A stretch of 57,528 bases of DNA from Halomicronema sp. CCY15110 (GCF_016888165.1 NZ_JACSWC010000431.1:1-57528); one strand, 5' to 3'; numbered from the stretch's first letter, positions 18,784 through 27,744 are shown. Notes: generated by a model not told the origin, from the letters alone. Program-made: numbers and translations.

Positions 18784-18813
18784 ATTTCAGGCGACCTAAT
18801 TTCAGGCGACCTA
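18784..18813 (+). repeat. Tandem 15-bp duplication
   Basis: ATTTCAGGCGACCTA occurs twice back to back, with no mismatch, in the gap downstream of the amidase gene. It is probably a replication-slippage product. A related TTTCAGGC occurs again near 18853. Confidence 0.8.
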
Positions 18814-18879
18814 CTTAGTTGATGCCGATTGGCAAAAGTCCATGTTCAGAGACAGTTTCAGGCCGCCAAGACGCGCTGA

Positions 18880-19068
18880 TCAGGAGCCTTCTGGATAAAC
18901 TACTGCACGGGCGGGGCTGTCAGCTGTAGCGGTGCTGCCCTTAAGCCAATTGCCGATGAGATTTGGCAGTGACTCTCCTAAGTTGGGGTGGGGCATGTAA
19001 GCAGTCAGCATAAAAACGCCGACGAATAAGACGGCTAGTCGCCAGGGGCGAACCTCATGTGCGGGCAT
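18880..19068 (-). CDS. Small single-span membrane protein
   Basis: A 62-aa protein with one hydrophobic helix (LAVLFVGVFMLTAYM) and a polar tail. The start is supported by GAGGA placed 6 nt before the ATG, one of the better Shine-Dalgarno sequences in the window. No family is recognised. It could be a cyanobacterial small membrane protein or, less likely, a chance open frame. Confidence 0.55.
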   Translation of the reverse strand: MPAHEVRPWRLAVLFVGVFMLTAYMPHPNLGESLPNLIGNWLKGSTATADSPARAVVYPEGS

Positions 19069-19271
19069 GTGAATTCCTCAGAAGGGGGCGTTGTCGGAGT
19101 ATTTATCCCTGTAAGACTAGCGTTTCTCAGCCGGATCGATCCTTCAATATGACGCTCAGGAGGCAATGTTGCCGGATATCGGGACATTGAGGGGAGATCA
19201 GCAGACAGATTCTCAAGTGGTTACGGCCTTAGGCAACTAGCGACTGAACCGGCGAGAGCAGAAAAACCCAT

Positions 19272-19298
19272 AAAAAAGGAAGCCATATTCAGGCTCCC
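19272..19298 (-). terminator. Intrinsic terminator of the DUF3318 gene
   Basis: On the minus strand, GGGAGCC pairs with GGCTTCC (one G-U) around a 7-nt loop, followed by six T. It lies 33 bp after the stop codon of the DUF3318 gene. Confidence 0.85.
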
Positions 19299-19330
19299 TT
19301 TTCCATCACAAGATTCTACACGTCAATGAA

Positions 19331-19987
19331 TTAGTATGCGGGACGGGCATCTGGCCCGGCTGGCCCCCTGGCCTTCTCTTTAGCCTTGGATGCGCTTTTC
19401 TTCAGCGCATCTAATCGCTTGATATATTGATCCCGTTTGCGCTTCTTCGGGGTTTGCTCAATCAGGGTTTTGAGGGCGCTGCCGAGGCTCTTGTAAGCAT
19501 TGGGCAGGGTATAGCCAAACCGAGTCGCGATCGCGATCGCCCGCTCGTCCGCATCAACCGCCTCTTCCACCGCTTTGATCGGGTTATTACGCTTGTACAG
19601 TCGCCAGCCCGAAAAGCTACATAGCGCCAGCGCCAGCATCAGCAACAAGCCATCTTGTACCCACAGTTCGCCAATGGCCCCACCGAGACCAATGGCTAGC
19701 GCTGCCATTTCCCAACCATCGCGGGGAATCGTGTCGTTTTGCACATGACCGACCTGATGCCAGAACAGGAGATTGCGCTGATCGAGGGCGAAATTTTCCC
19801 ACTTCGCCAAATCAATTTGAATTTCGACCTGGTCTTTGCCCAGCTCTTCACTGGTAATCAGGGGCGGTGTCACATCGGTGGCTGCTTCTACCGTGACCCA
19901 ACTTTGCAGCTCGGGCGGCAATAGGCTGCGTAGACGGCGTAACTCTCCCATATCGGCTCTAGCGGTGGATGTTGCGTAGGAAGTCAT
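19331..19987 (-). CDS. DUF3318 membrane protein
   Basis: A 218-aa protein that I place in DUF3318, a cyanobacterial family. The soluble N-terminal part (GELRRLRSLLPPELQSWVTVE, LLFWHQVGHVQND) is followed by hydrophobic segments (MAALAIGLGGAIGELW, LLLMLALALCSFSG). A helical, Lys/Arg-rich C-terminus ends in a disordered tail. The HQVGH string is reminiscent of a metal-binding motif, but a protease role is not claimed. A terminator follows. Confidence 0.8.
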   Translation of the reverse strand: MTSYATSTARADMGELRRLRSLLPPELQSWVTVEAATDVTPPLITSEELGKDQVEIQIDLAKWENFALDQRNLLFWHQVGHVQNDTIPRDGWEMAALAIGLGGAIGELWVQDGLLLMLALALCSFSGWRLYKRNNPIKAVEEAVDADERAIAIATRFGYTLPNAYKSLGSALKTLIEQTPKKRKRDQYIKRLDALKKSASKAKEKARGPAGPDARPAY

Positions 19988-20080
19988 GAAAACTTGATGA
20001 ATAAAACAATCACCTCAGCGTTTGCGTGACCCAATAGATCATCCGTCCGAGGCGGTAATGCTTACTATCCTAGCCAAAAA

Positions 20081-20093
20081 ATGTAAATTACAT
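20081..20093. promoter_or_regulatory. 13-bp palindrome upstream of the DUF3318 gene
   Basis: ATGTAAATTACAT is a perfect inverted repeat (6-bp arms around A) in the 121-bp gap between the DUF3318 start and the dusB stop. It is AT-rich and could be an operator or part of a promoter. It contains a TTTACAT half-site like that of HLR1, but no proper second half. Confidence 0.35.
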
Positions 20094-20108
20094 GGGTATA
20101 TTTCCGCA

Positions 20109-21203
20109 CTATCTGATGGTCGGTAATCGGCTGTGTCGCTGAACCTCAGTTGCGGTAGGCCACGATGAATGCCATCGACAGGCTGTTTCTCCCTGCGCTT
20201 GCAGGTTGGCGATCGCCCCTTGCAGCAAGGCTTCGCCGTCGGCTACTGACTCAATGCGGCACAGTGATTCCCGCAGTTCTGCCGCGCCCGCAAAGCCTTT
20301 GACGTACCAGGCCATGTGTTTGCGCGCCTGACAAATGCCGCGATAGCCGTTGTAGGCGGCAATCAGCCGCAAATGTTCTTGGGCACAAAGCAAACGATCG
20401 ATCACCGTGGGGGCAGGGAGGCGATCGCCGGTTTTCAGAAAATAGTCGATGTCTCCCACCAGAAATGGGTAGCCCAGGGTGCTGCGAGAACACATCACCC
20501 CATCGGCATGGGTCATTTCGAGGCACCGCACTGCCGCTTCGACCGAGTCGATGTCGCCATTAGCAATCACGGGAATTGACAGCGCCTCCTTGACTCGACC
20601 AATCCACTCCCAGCGGGCAGTGCCCGTGTAGCCTTGCGATCGCGTGCGGCCATGCAGGGTCAGCATATCAATGCCGACCGCTTCTAAACGGCGGGCAAAC
20701 TCGATCGCGTTGATGTGGTCGTCGTCCCACCCCAGGCGCGTCTTGACCGATACGGGCACATCCACCGCCTCCACCACCGCACGGGTGATTTTGACCGCCA
20801 TATCGGGGTCTTTGAGCAGGGAGGAGCCGCCCCCTTTGCGGGTGATTTTGTTCACCGGGCAGCCCATGTTGATGTCAATGGTGTCGGCCCCTTCGGCCAC
20901 GGCTTTGCGGGCAGCATCCGCGAGGAAATCGGGGCGACAATCGAATAATTGAATACTGATGGGATGCTCGTCCGGATCGATTTCCATGATTTTGGGCAAG
21001 GTTTCCACCTGGCAAATGCTGGGCGCATGAACCATTTCGGTATACATCATGGAAGTGGGAGCGTAGCGCCGGACGAGTTGCCGAAACACTTTGTCGGTGA
21101 CCCCGGAAAGCGGCGACTGCAAGACCCGGCTGTGGACGGCGATCGCCCCAATCTGTAGAGGCGTCGCCAGCTTTTGCTGCAGAGTGGGAGAGAGCGCAGT
21201 CAT
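20109..21203 (-). CDS. dusB: tRNA-dihydrouridine synthase B
   Basis: A 364-aa FMN-dependent enzyme that reduces uridines in the tRNA D-loop. The TIM barrel shows QSPLSGVTDKVFR, the catalytic-Cys motif DINMGCPVNKI with GGGSSLL, the FMN phosphate-binding VKTRLGW and the LHGRTRSQGY strand. The C-terminal helical tRNA-binding domain follows (RGICQARKHMAWYVKG). Length is normal for DusB. It lies 47 bp downstream of the cyclase gene on the same strand and may be co-transcribed. Confidence 0.95.
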   Translation of the reverse strand: MTALSPTLQQKLATPLQIGAIAVHSRVLQSPLSGVTDKVFRQLVRRYAPTSMMYTEMVHAPSICQVETLPKIMEIDPDEHPISIQLFDCRPDFLADAARKAVAEGADTIDINMGCPVNKITRKGGGSSLLKDPDMAVKITRAVVEAVDVPVSVKTRLGWDDDHINAIEFARRLEAVGIDMLTLHGRTRSQGYTGTARWEWIGRVKEALSIPVIANGDIDSVEAAVRCLEMTHADGVMCSRSTLGYPFLVGDIDYFLKTGDRLPAPTVIDRLLCAQEHLRLIAAYNGYRGICQARKHMAWYVKGFAGAAELRESLCRIESVADGEALLQGAIANLQAQGETACRWHSSWPTATEVQRHSRLPTIR

Positions 21204-21250
21204 GGGCGATGCGGCAATACGGTGCTTTCTCAGTATGCCAGGGGCGATCG

Positions 21251-22777
21251 CTAAAGGGGCCGTTTGCGACTCAATAACCAGTAGCTCTCCATATTGCCCC
21301 GGCCTTTGACAAACACCGTACCGCGAGCCTCTAAATGATAAAGGTGACGTAGCCGCTCATAGACCTCTGAAGTCACCTGAATCTTGCCCGGAATGCCGGT
21401 ACTTTCCATCCGGCTAGCCAGGTTGACCGTGTCGCCCCACAGGTCGTAGGCGAACTTGCGCACCCCAATGACGCCAGCAATCACAGGGCCGGTGCTAATG
21501 CCAATGCGGAGTTGAAACGGTTGCCCATCGGGACGATAAAACTGCTCAATCACCATTTGCATTTCTAACGCCATGGAGGCCACCGCATCCACATGGTCGG
21601 CCCGGGGAGTGGGCAAGCCCGCCGCCGCCATATAGGCATCCCCGATCGTTTTGATTTTCTCTAGGCCATATTTCTCCGCTAAGCGATCAAAAGCAGAAAA
21701 GATTTCGTTCAGCAACTTGACCAGCTTTTGCGCGTCCATCTGTCCAGCGGCGGCCGTGAACTGCACAAGGTCAGCAAAGAGAACGGTGACCGAGTCGTAA
21801 TTTTCAGCGATCGACTTTGACCCTACCTTTAACCGATTCGCGATTTGGTAGGGCAGGATGTTGCCCAGCAAGCGATCAGCTTGTTGACGTTGTTGCCGCA
21901 GTTCCATTTCCATCTGCCGCTGTTCAGTAATGTCGTGGACAATGCCCTCGTAGTATTGGAAATTACCCGATTCGTCGTACACCTTGCGAACCGTTTCGCT
22001 AATCCAAATCTTGCTGCCGTCTTGGCGGTAAATCTCGGATTCTGAGCCTTCAATTTGGTCAAATTGTTCGAGATAAACGACTAGCTCTGCCCGCCGCTGA
22101 GGCTCCACATACAGCTCTTTGCCAACATTCGTGATCGCCTGCATCAACTCATCGGGGGACGCATAGCCGTAAATTTTGGCCAGAGCCGGGTTGACGCTGA
22201 TGTATCGTCCTTCACGGCTGGTTTGAAAAATGCCCTCCGTCGCGTTTTCAAAAATGCGACGGTATTTGGTTTCAGCTCGTTGGAGGGCTTCTTCGGCTTG
22301 TTTGCGCTCACGCACTTCGGCCAGGAGCAGCTGATTTTGTTGACTCAGCTGTTGTCCCCGACGGTAGTCACTGAGTCGGGCTTGCAGGCGCGCGGTGACT
22401 TCTTCAGCGAATAGAGGGAGGCTGAGATAGTCTTGCGCCCCGGCATCGAAAGCGGTGGCGACTTGTTTCGGATCGCGATCGCCCACCACAATGATCGGGA
22501 TATCGCGGCTCCAGCGCTGGTCTTTGAGCTGTTGACAAAAGTGGTAGCCAATCTCGACGAAGAGCGTGGCCTCAATGAGAATTAGAACGACTTCGTGGGA
22601 TTTTAATAATTCTAGGGATACGACGGTGTCGTGGCTGAGCTCTAAACGATAGTGGGCATCTAATATCCGTTGCAGCTCGGTCTTGATGTGGGGGGCACGA
22701 TATATCAGGAGTAGGCCGTCCCGACCTACCGGACAAAAGTCGCCGCTGATATCAGAAAACTCCGCCTGCTGATTCAA
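21251..22777 (-). CDS. Pseudo-receiver/PAS/class III adenylate cyclase
   Basis: 508 aa, with three domains read in order: a CheY-like receiver (about 20-140), a PAS/PAC module (about 170-290) and a class III cyclase catalytic domain (about 325-500). In the cyclase, metal ligands D336 and D380, the adenine-specifying pair K376 (KIKTIGD) and D445 (YDLWGD), and transition-state N452 and R456 are all present, so the product should be cAMP. The receiver is degenerate: the acidic pair is Y26-R27, the acceptor position is E69, and the conserved Lys is L120. No membrane span is visible. The start is a TTG, so the exact N-terminus is uncertain. Confidence 0.9.
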   Translation of the reverse strand: MNQQAEFSDISGDFCPVGRDGLLLIYRAPHIKTELQRILDAHYRLELSHDTVVSLELLKSHEVVLILIEATLFVEIGYHFCQQLKDQRWSRDIPIIVVGDRDPKQVATAFDAGAQDYLSLPLFAEEVTARLQARLSDYRRGQQLSQQNQLLLAEVRERKQAEEALQRAETKYRRIFENATEGIFQTSREGRYISVNPALAKIYGYASPDELMQAITNVGKELYVEPQRRAELVVYLEQFDQIEGSESEIYRQDGSKIWISETVRKVYDESGNFQYYEGIVHDITEQRQMEMELRQQRQQADRLLGNILPYQIANRLKVGSKSIAENYDSVTVLFADLVQFTAAAGQMDAQKLVKLLNEIFSAFDRLAEKYGLEKIKTIGDAYMAAAGLPTPRADHVDAVASMALEMQMVIEQFYRPDGQPFQLRIGISTGPVIAGVIGVRKFAYDLWGDTVNLASRMESTGIPGKIQVTSEVYERLRHLYHLEARGTVFVKGRGNMESYWLLSRKRPL

Positions 22778-23162
22778 AACTGCTCTATCCCTGCCAAGCT
22801 ATTTATCTGTGCCCTAGTGCTCTCAACGAGATTATTGATGTAAAAACCTGGCCGCTTTTCGATGGCCAGTGGCTCAAGTCTGGCCAGTAGTCATATGATG
22901 CCCCGAACCGGCGCAAATTCTTGTGCGCCTGCGCTCAATTCTTCAACCTGGTAGTAAGTGTCAGCAGGTGGGGCACTCGTGAATTGGCAAAATGTTAGCC
23001 CTTGTTTTCTTTACAGAGAGTTTATCGGGTTCTCAGGATAGGGCGATCGCGGCCCCGATGGAGTGGATGAAAGTGAACTCGCAACGACAAAATTTGCTCC
23101 TCGCTCACTCCGACGTTAATCCACCACATGTCTTAAGATTTGCGGTTTTCAGGCGGTTCTTT
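22778..23162. other. Intergenic region upstream of psbX
   Basis: About 385 bp without a credible gene. A 68-codon frame at 22992-23198 overlaps the psbX promoter region and has no recognisable features. It holds the start region of the cyclase gene (minus) and DNA leading to psbX. Confidence 0.5.
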
Positions 23163-23193
23163 TTGCGTGGGCTGGCAGGGGGTAGGTTACAAT
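23163..23193 (+). promoter_or_regulatory. Candidate psbX promoter
   Basis: TTGCGT (23163-23168) and TACAAT (23188-23193) are separated by 19 bp, giving a transcription start near 23200 and a leader of about 30 nt before the psbX ATG. Spacing is slightly long for a sigma-70-type promoter. Confidence 0.4.
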
Positions 23194-23228
23194 CCTAAAA
23201 GTCGGTTTATTAAAATACTCTGCAAATC

Positions 23229-23348
23229 ATGACACCCTCTCTTACTAATTTTTTGTTGAGCCTCCTGGCTGGTACTCTCATTGTGGTCATTCCGGCGACT
23301 ATCTTTTTGGTCTTCGTCAGCCAGAAGGATAAAATTCAGCGTCAGTAA
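23229..23348 (+). CDS. psbX: Photosystem II reaction centre protein PsbX
   Basis: A 39-aa protein, short enough to be missed by usual ORF cut-offs. It reads [15 protein letters not shown], then [20 protein letters not shown] and ends IQRQ. One transmembrane helix with a short basic lumenal or stromal tail is characteristic of PsbX, a small subunit near the cytochrome b559 side of photosystem II. The downstream neighbour ycf66 is a conserved partner in cyanobacteria. It is followed 57 bp later by its own terminator. Confidence 0.95.
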   Translation: MTPSLTNFLLSLLAGTLIVVIPATIFLVFVSQKDKIQRQ

Positions 23349-23404
23349 TCAGCTTCGAGCGGAAGGCTGCTCAGATAATTGATCTAAACTCATTCATCCG
23401 ACAG

Positions 23405-23434
23405 AGAGCATCCCAGTGTTTGGGTGCTCTTTTT
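23405..23434 (+). terminator. psbX terminator
   Basis: The stem AGAGCATCCCA with TGGGTGCTCT (one bulged T) is followed by TTTTT. It separates psbX from ycf66, implying that ycf66 has its own promoter in the 370 bp that follow. That gap (23435-23805) holds no other gene. Confidence 0.85.
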
Positions 23435-23805
23435 GTTTGGCTAAGTTGACTTTCTAGCGATCGCAACGCTTCCACATCGTCACCTTACACCTAACTGTCT
23501 AGGCTGCACCTGAACCTCGGCTAGCGGGCGATCGCAGCAAGAGAACTCATTTGGTATCGGCAGTGCTGACTAAATCAAAAATTTGCCGTGACTGAAACGC
23601 ATCAAACGAGTCAAAAGATTTTTTGAAAGCCCTTTAAAGTCCGTTAGCATATGACAAGCAACAGGTTGTGGCAGCAACCGTTAGAATAGCTCTGCCACAT
23701 TTGGTCAACCGCCTAGGGACAGCGATCGCTGCTGACAGATAGGCATATTTAAGGGATTGATCCAAGGTTGTCAATGTTGCGTCTTCATCCTGAGAGGAAT
23801 CCTCT

Positions 23806-24762
23806 GTGAATTTCGGTACACCAGTTCCCCTTCTCATTGGCATTGTCTTAATTCTCGGCGGGGTTGCCCTGTTTTTTGTGGACAGGCTGAAGCCCGGTTA
23901 TGGCCGAGATTCTGACAAGGTTTACGCGGTTCTCTGGTTGATTTCAGGGGTCTTTTTACTAGGTCACCTCAATATGGAACTGCTGGCCTCGTTTCAGCAG
24001 TTACTGATGGCAGGCATGTTGATCACCGTCACGATTCAAAATGTTTATGCCCGGACGCCGAGGGACGATCGCTACGCCCCCCAGCCAGCGAGTGGTGGCC
24101 GCGATGATTACTATCGACCCAGTCGGCCCCCGCAAGATTACCGAAGCAGTAGCCCCCGCATGAATGTGCGGGCCGAATTGGATAATGAGGGGCCATATCG
24201 TCCCCGGTTTCCAGAAGATCGCCGCATGATTGGCGGTCGTGATGAGTCCTCGCGGCGATCTGGCTATTACGACGACGGGTATGGCGATCGCTATGGTGCC
24301 CCGCAGAACGGTTATCCTGATCGCCCGACGCCCCCAAACGATCGTCCGGTCGAGCGCTTAAATCCGAGTGGCGATCGCATCCGCCGCCGCGCTAAGCCGA
24401 GTGCGGGTCGGTATGATATCCCTCCCGCTAGGGGATGGGACGAGTCGGCGAGCGGCTACGCAGCGAACTCTGGTGGCTATTCGTCGTCGGCCAGTAGCAG
24501 TGGCGGCTACTCGGCTAATGGCGGTAGTTACGCGGCCAATGGCGATAACTATGGTGGCAATGCTGGGACTGGTTATTCCGCTGCTAGTGAGGATAATTAT
24601 GTCGGGTCTGGTGGTTACAGCAGCCATTCTTCGCCGGAGACTGGAGATACTACTGCCGGGAACGGTGGAGATGATAGCTATGTCGACTATCGCCCCGTGA
24701 ATAATTATCCTAGCGACGACGCTGGTCAACCTCCTGCTGATTACGGCAGTCGGCAATATTGA
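23806..24762 (+). CDS. ycf66: Ycf66 family membrane protein with low-complexity tail
   Basis: 318 aa. The first 80 residues are the Ycf66 domain, with hydrophobic segments (PLLIGIVLILGGVALFFV, VLWLISGVFLLGHLN, QLLMAGMLITVTIQNVYA). The remaining approximately 230 residues are disordered: first Arg/Asp/Pro-rich, then a Ser/Gly/Tyr/Asn-rich stretch with SGGYS-like repeats. The GTG start at 23806 is preceded by a purine-rich AGAGG that can pair with CCTCT next to the start codon. The function of Ycf66 is unknown; its link with psbX suggests a thylakoid context. Confidence 0.9.
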   Translation: MNFGTPVPLLIGIVLILGGVALFFVDRLKPGYGRDSDKVYAVLWLISGVFLLGHLNMELLASFQQLLMAGMLITVTIQNVYARTPRDDRYAPQPASGGRDDYYRPSRPPQDYRSSSPRMNVRAELDNEGPYRPRFPEDRRMIGGRDESSRRSGYYDDGYGDRYGAPQNGYPDRPTPPNDRPVERLNPSGDRIRRRAKPSAGRYDIPPARGWDESASGYAANSGGYSSSASSSGGYSANGGSYAANGDNYGGNAGTGYSAASEDNYVGSGGYSSHSSPETGDTTAGNGGDDSYVDYRPVNNYPSDDAGQPPADYGSRQY

Positions 24763-24837
24763 TGAGAAGGGCGAGTCGTAGACCCACACAGTCAATCTGC
24801 CAATCTGAAACACCGTAACGAATATCACTTTTAAGTG

Positions 24838-24875
24838 AAAACGCGTCGTCTAGAACTAGCTAGGCGACGCGTTTT
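24838..24875. terminator. Bidirectional terminator between ycf66 and the ABC ATPase
   Basis: AAAACGCGTCGTCTAG (24838-24853) pairs with CTAGGCGACGCGTTTT (24860-24875), 16 positions with one T-G pair and a 6-nt loop, giving T4 on both strands. The flanking genes converge, so it can serve both. Confidence 0.9.
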
Positions 24876-24895
24876 GGTGTTGGCGACGTAGGCGG

Positions 24896-25660
24896 CTAGA
24901 CGACTCCGGCTAGCTGCATGCGGCTCAAAAACGCTTTGAGGCGATCGCTCTGTGGGCTCGTGATCACGTCGTAGGCTTTGCCATCTTCTTCCACCAAGCC
25001 TTGATTGAGGAAGATCACGCGATCGGCCACGTCCCGCGCAAACTGCATCTCGTGAGTCACGATCACCATCGTCATGCCTTCTTCGGCCAATTGCTTCATG
25101 ACATCCAGTACTTCGCCCACCAGTTCTGGATCGAGGGCGCTGGTCGGTTCATCAAACAAAATGATTTCGGGTTCCATGCAGAGGGCCCGGGCGATCGCCA
25201 CCCGTTGCTTTTGCCCACCGGATAACTGATCGGGGTAAGCATTCCCCTTTTCCACCAAGCCCACCTTGCTGAGAAAGTGGCTAGCCAGCTCCCGGCTATT
25301 GGTTTTGGGCTTGCCGAGCACTTTCTGCGGGGCTAGGGTTAAATTTTCCAGCACGGTCAGGTGTGGAAACAGGTTGAACTGTTGAAACACCATGCCCACC
25401 TGCGCCCGCAGCCGCTGCAACTGTTTGCGCGATAAATTGGGACTGGACAAGTCCATACCATTCACCGTCAGGGTGCCGCCGTTAATGGTTTCCAAGCGGT
25501 TGAAGCATCGCAGTAGCGTGCTTTTGCCGCAGCCGGAAGCGCCAATAATTGCTACCACTTGACCAGAATAAATTTCGCCGCTGAGCCCCTTCAGGACTTC
25601 GAGTGGGCCGTAGCTTTTGCGCAGTTGGTTAAAGGCGATCGCGGTCTGAGAGTCAGGCAT
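24896..25660 (-). CDS. Polar amino-acid ABC transporter ATP-binding protein (GlnQ-like)
   Basis: 254 aa from the ATG at 25660. It has Walker [11 protein letters not shown]-loop QQFNLF, signature LSGGQKQR, Walker [13 protein letters not shown] and the H-loop THEMQF, a complete ABC ATPase of the polar amino-acid (GlnQ/HisP) type. It is divergent from a matching binding-protein gene (25781). No permease gene lies beside either of them, so the membrane subunit must be elsewhere or shared. A terminator with ycf66 follows. Confidence 0.93.
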   Translation of the reverse strand: MPDSQTAIAFNQLRKSYGPLEVLKGLSGEIYSGQVVAIIGASGCGKSTLLRCFNRLETINGGTLTVNGMDLSSPNLSRKQLQRLRAQVGMVFQQFNLFPHLTVLENLTLAPQKVLGKPKTNSRELASHFLSKVGLVEKGNAYPDQLSGGQKQRVAIARALCMEPEIILFDEPTSALDPELVGEVLDVMKQLAEEGMTMVIVTHEMQFARDVADRVIFLNQGLVEEDGKAYDVITSPQSDRLKAFLSRMQLAGVV

Positions 25661-25780
25661 AGTAAATGGGCGAATTCTGTAATGGGGATAGCATTCGGGA
25701 AATACTGTGAAGATTATCATCGACAAGCTGGCAGTATCGTATCGTGTAAAGCCAGTTTGTGGTGAAAGGAAAGATTTTAT

Positions 25781-26623
25781 ATGTCGATTAAACGTTCAGC
25801 CTTTTTACGGAATGTCGCGTTTGGCCTCAGTGCGTCAGTAGTGTTAGCCGCCTGTGGCGGTTCTGCGCCCACCGATACGGCAGACGGCACGGACTCGGCA
25901 ACGGACTCCGCCAGCACCGAGGAAGCCACCGGCACCCTCACTGTCGCCACTGAGCCCGCCTTCCCGCCGTTTGAATTTCAGGACGAAAACGGCGAATTAG
26001 CTGGGTTTGACATTGATTTGATGACCGCGATTGGCGAAACTGCTGGCTTGGAAGTGCAGTTTGAGTCGCTCCCCTTCGACGGCATCATTCCAGCTTTGCA
26101 GGCAGGCACTGTGGATGCGGCCATTAGTGGCATGACGATCACCGAAGAGCGTCTACAAACGGTTGATTTTTCTCGGCCTTATGTGAAAGCGGGTCTGGCG
26201 ATCGCGGTGCAAGCCGACAACATGGAAGTCGCGACCCTGGATGACCTGCAAGACATGCGGATTGCGGTACAAATCGGAACGACTGGGGCCGAAACAGCAG
26301 CGGAAATTCCGGGGGCCGAAATCAGCACCTTTGACTCGGCTCCCCTCGCCCTGCAAGAACTGGCCAATGGCAATGTTGATGCCGTCATTAACGATGCCCC
26401 GGTGACGCTGGACGCGATCGCCTCCGGCAATATCGACGGGCTCAAAGTCGTGGGCGAACTGTTGACCACTGAGTTTTACGGCATTGCTCTGCCCAAAGGC
26501 TCCCCCAATGTCGCAATCATCAACGACGCCATCATGACCATGATGGAAGATGGCACCTACGCCGCCATCTATCAAGAATGGTTTGGCGAAGAACCCCCCG
26601 AATTGCCTGAGTCCGCGTTCTAA
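25781..26623 (+). CDS. Amino-acid ABC transporter substrate-binding lipoprotein (GlnH-like)
   Basis: A 280-aa family 3 solute-binding protein. A signal peptide ends in the lipobox VLAAC, giving a lipid-anchored Cys. An acidic Ser/Thr/Asp linker precedes the bilobal domain: [55 protein letters not shown] and the [14 protein letters not shown] hinge. It feeds polar amino acids to a permease not found in the window. It is divergent from the ATPase gene (120-bp gap). Its terminator is at 26648. Confidence 0.93.
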   Translation: MSIKRSAFLRNVAFGLSASVVLAACGGSAPTDTADGTDSATDSASTEEATGTLTVATEPAFPPFEFQDENGELAGFDIDLMTAIGETAGLEVQFESLPFDGIIPALQAGTVDAAISGMTITEERLQTVDFSRPYVKAGLAIAVQADNMEVATLDDLQDMRIAVQIGTTGAETAAEIPGAEISTFDSAPLALQELANGNVDAVINDAPVTLDAIASGNIDGLKVVGELLTTEFYGIALPKGSPNVAIINDAIMTMMEDGTYAAIYQEWFGEEPPELPESAF

Positions 26624-26647
26624 GCGCAGGCTAACTTCTGTGGACAC

Positions 26648-26695
26648 GGCTGGTTTGGGCAGAGTCTCGGTAGACTGCCGAAACCAGCCATTTTT
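26648..26695 (+). terminator. Terminator of the binding-protein gene
   Basis: GGCTGGTTTGGGCAG (26648-26662) pairs with CTGCCGAAACCAGCC (26675-26689), one mismatch in 15, followed by ATTTTT. It is a strong intrinsic terminator. Confidence 0.88.
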
Positions 26696-26800
26696 ATGCC
26701 CAGGCATGATCCCAAAGAGAGCGCACACGATTTGGCTGCCGCAGAGCGCCAGGCAATTTGATAGGTTTAAGGCAGTGAATTGTGAAGGAGTCGGGGTTAG

Positions 26801-27730
26801 ATGAAAGTAGCAGTCACCGGGGGCACGGGTTTTGTGGGTAGCGGGCTGGTCAAAGCCCTGCAAACCGCCGGTCACGAAGTGCTGGTGCTGACTCGTGATG
26901 CGGCTAAAGCCCGACGAATTTTTCCCGCTACCGCTTTTCCCAACGTGACTCCAGTGGCCTATACGCCCCAGATTTCCGGGGATTGGCAAGCGGCAATTTC
27001 GGGGTGCGATGGCGTGGTCAACTTGGCCGGAGCGCCCATTTCCGAACGGTGGACGGCGGCGCACAAGCGGGCCATGATGGATAGCCGCAAGGTCGGCACT
27101 GAGAAGTTGGTGGAAGCGATCGCTCAAGCCGATATCAAACCCAAAGTTTTAGTGAGTGCGTCGGCGATCGGCTACTACGGCACCAGTAAAACGGCCACCT
27201 TTGACGAAAGCAGCGACCCAGTAGAGAGTGATTTTCTCTCGCAAATCTGTCAAGCCTGGGAAGCGGCCGCCCAGCAAGTCAAAGCCGTGGAGGGCGTCCG
27301 GTTAGTCATTCCTCGCATTGGCATTGTGCTAGGCGACGGCGGTGCTTTAGAACGGATGCTGACGCCCTTCCGCTTATTTGCGGGCGGCCCCATTGGCAGC
27401 GGCCAGCAGTGGTTTTCTTGGGTGCATCGAGAGGATTTGGTCGCCATTTTGATGCGGGCTCTGACGGATGAATCCATGAGCGGGGTTTACAACGCGACGG
27501 CTCCGAATCCTGTCCGCATGGGGCAGGCCTGCGAAGCGTTGGGGCAAGCACTCAATCGGCCCTCTTGGTTACCTGTGCCCGACTTTGTCATTGAAGCCAT
27601 GCTGGGTGATGGGGCCGTGGTTGTTTTAGAAGGGCAGCAGGTGTTGCCCAAACATTTGCAGGCGGCGGGTTTTGAGTACCAGTACCCCACGGTAGGGCAA
27701 GCCATGCAGGCCGTGGTTAACGCCCTTTAG
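26801..27730 (+). CDS. TIGR01777-family epimerase (SulA/GC1-like)
   Basis: A 309-aa atypical short-chain dehydrogenase-like protein. The nucleotide-binding GGTGFVGSGLVKAL is at 7-20, followed by VVNLAGAPISERW, SASAIGYYG and the family-specific GPIGSGQQWFSWVH. A C-terminal DUF1731-like region ends it (LPVPDFVIEAMLGDGAVVVLEG). The Synechocystis SulA and plant GC1 proteins of this family are reported to affect cell or plastid division; the reaction is unknown. It is 14 bp upstream of the next gene and probably co-transcribed with it. GAAGGAG precedes the start. Confidence 0.9.
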   Translation: MKVAVTGGTGFVGSGLVKALQTAGHEVLVLTRDAAKARRIFPATAFPNVTPVAYTPQISGDWQAAISGCDGVVNLAGAPISERWTAAHKRAMMDSRKVGTEKLVEAIAQADIKPKVLVSASAIGYYGTSKTATFDESSDPVESDFLSQICQAWEAAAQQVKAVEGVRLVIPRIGIVLGDGGALERMLTPFRLFAGGPIGSGQQWFSWVHREDLVAILMRALTDESMSGVYNATAPNPVRMGQACEALGQALNRPSWLPVPDFVIEAMLGDGAVVVLEGQQVLPKHLQAAGFEYQYPTVGQAMQAVVNAL

Positions 27731-27744
27731 GCATCGCAACTGCC

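Noticed and set aside
26153-27127. 324-codon minus-strand frame over the binding-protein and epimerase genes
   Set aside because: It spans two well-supported plus-strand genes and the terminator between them, and has no recognisable domain.
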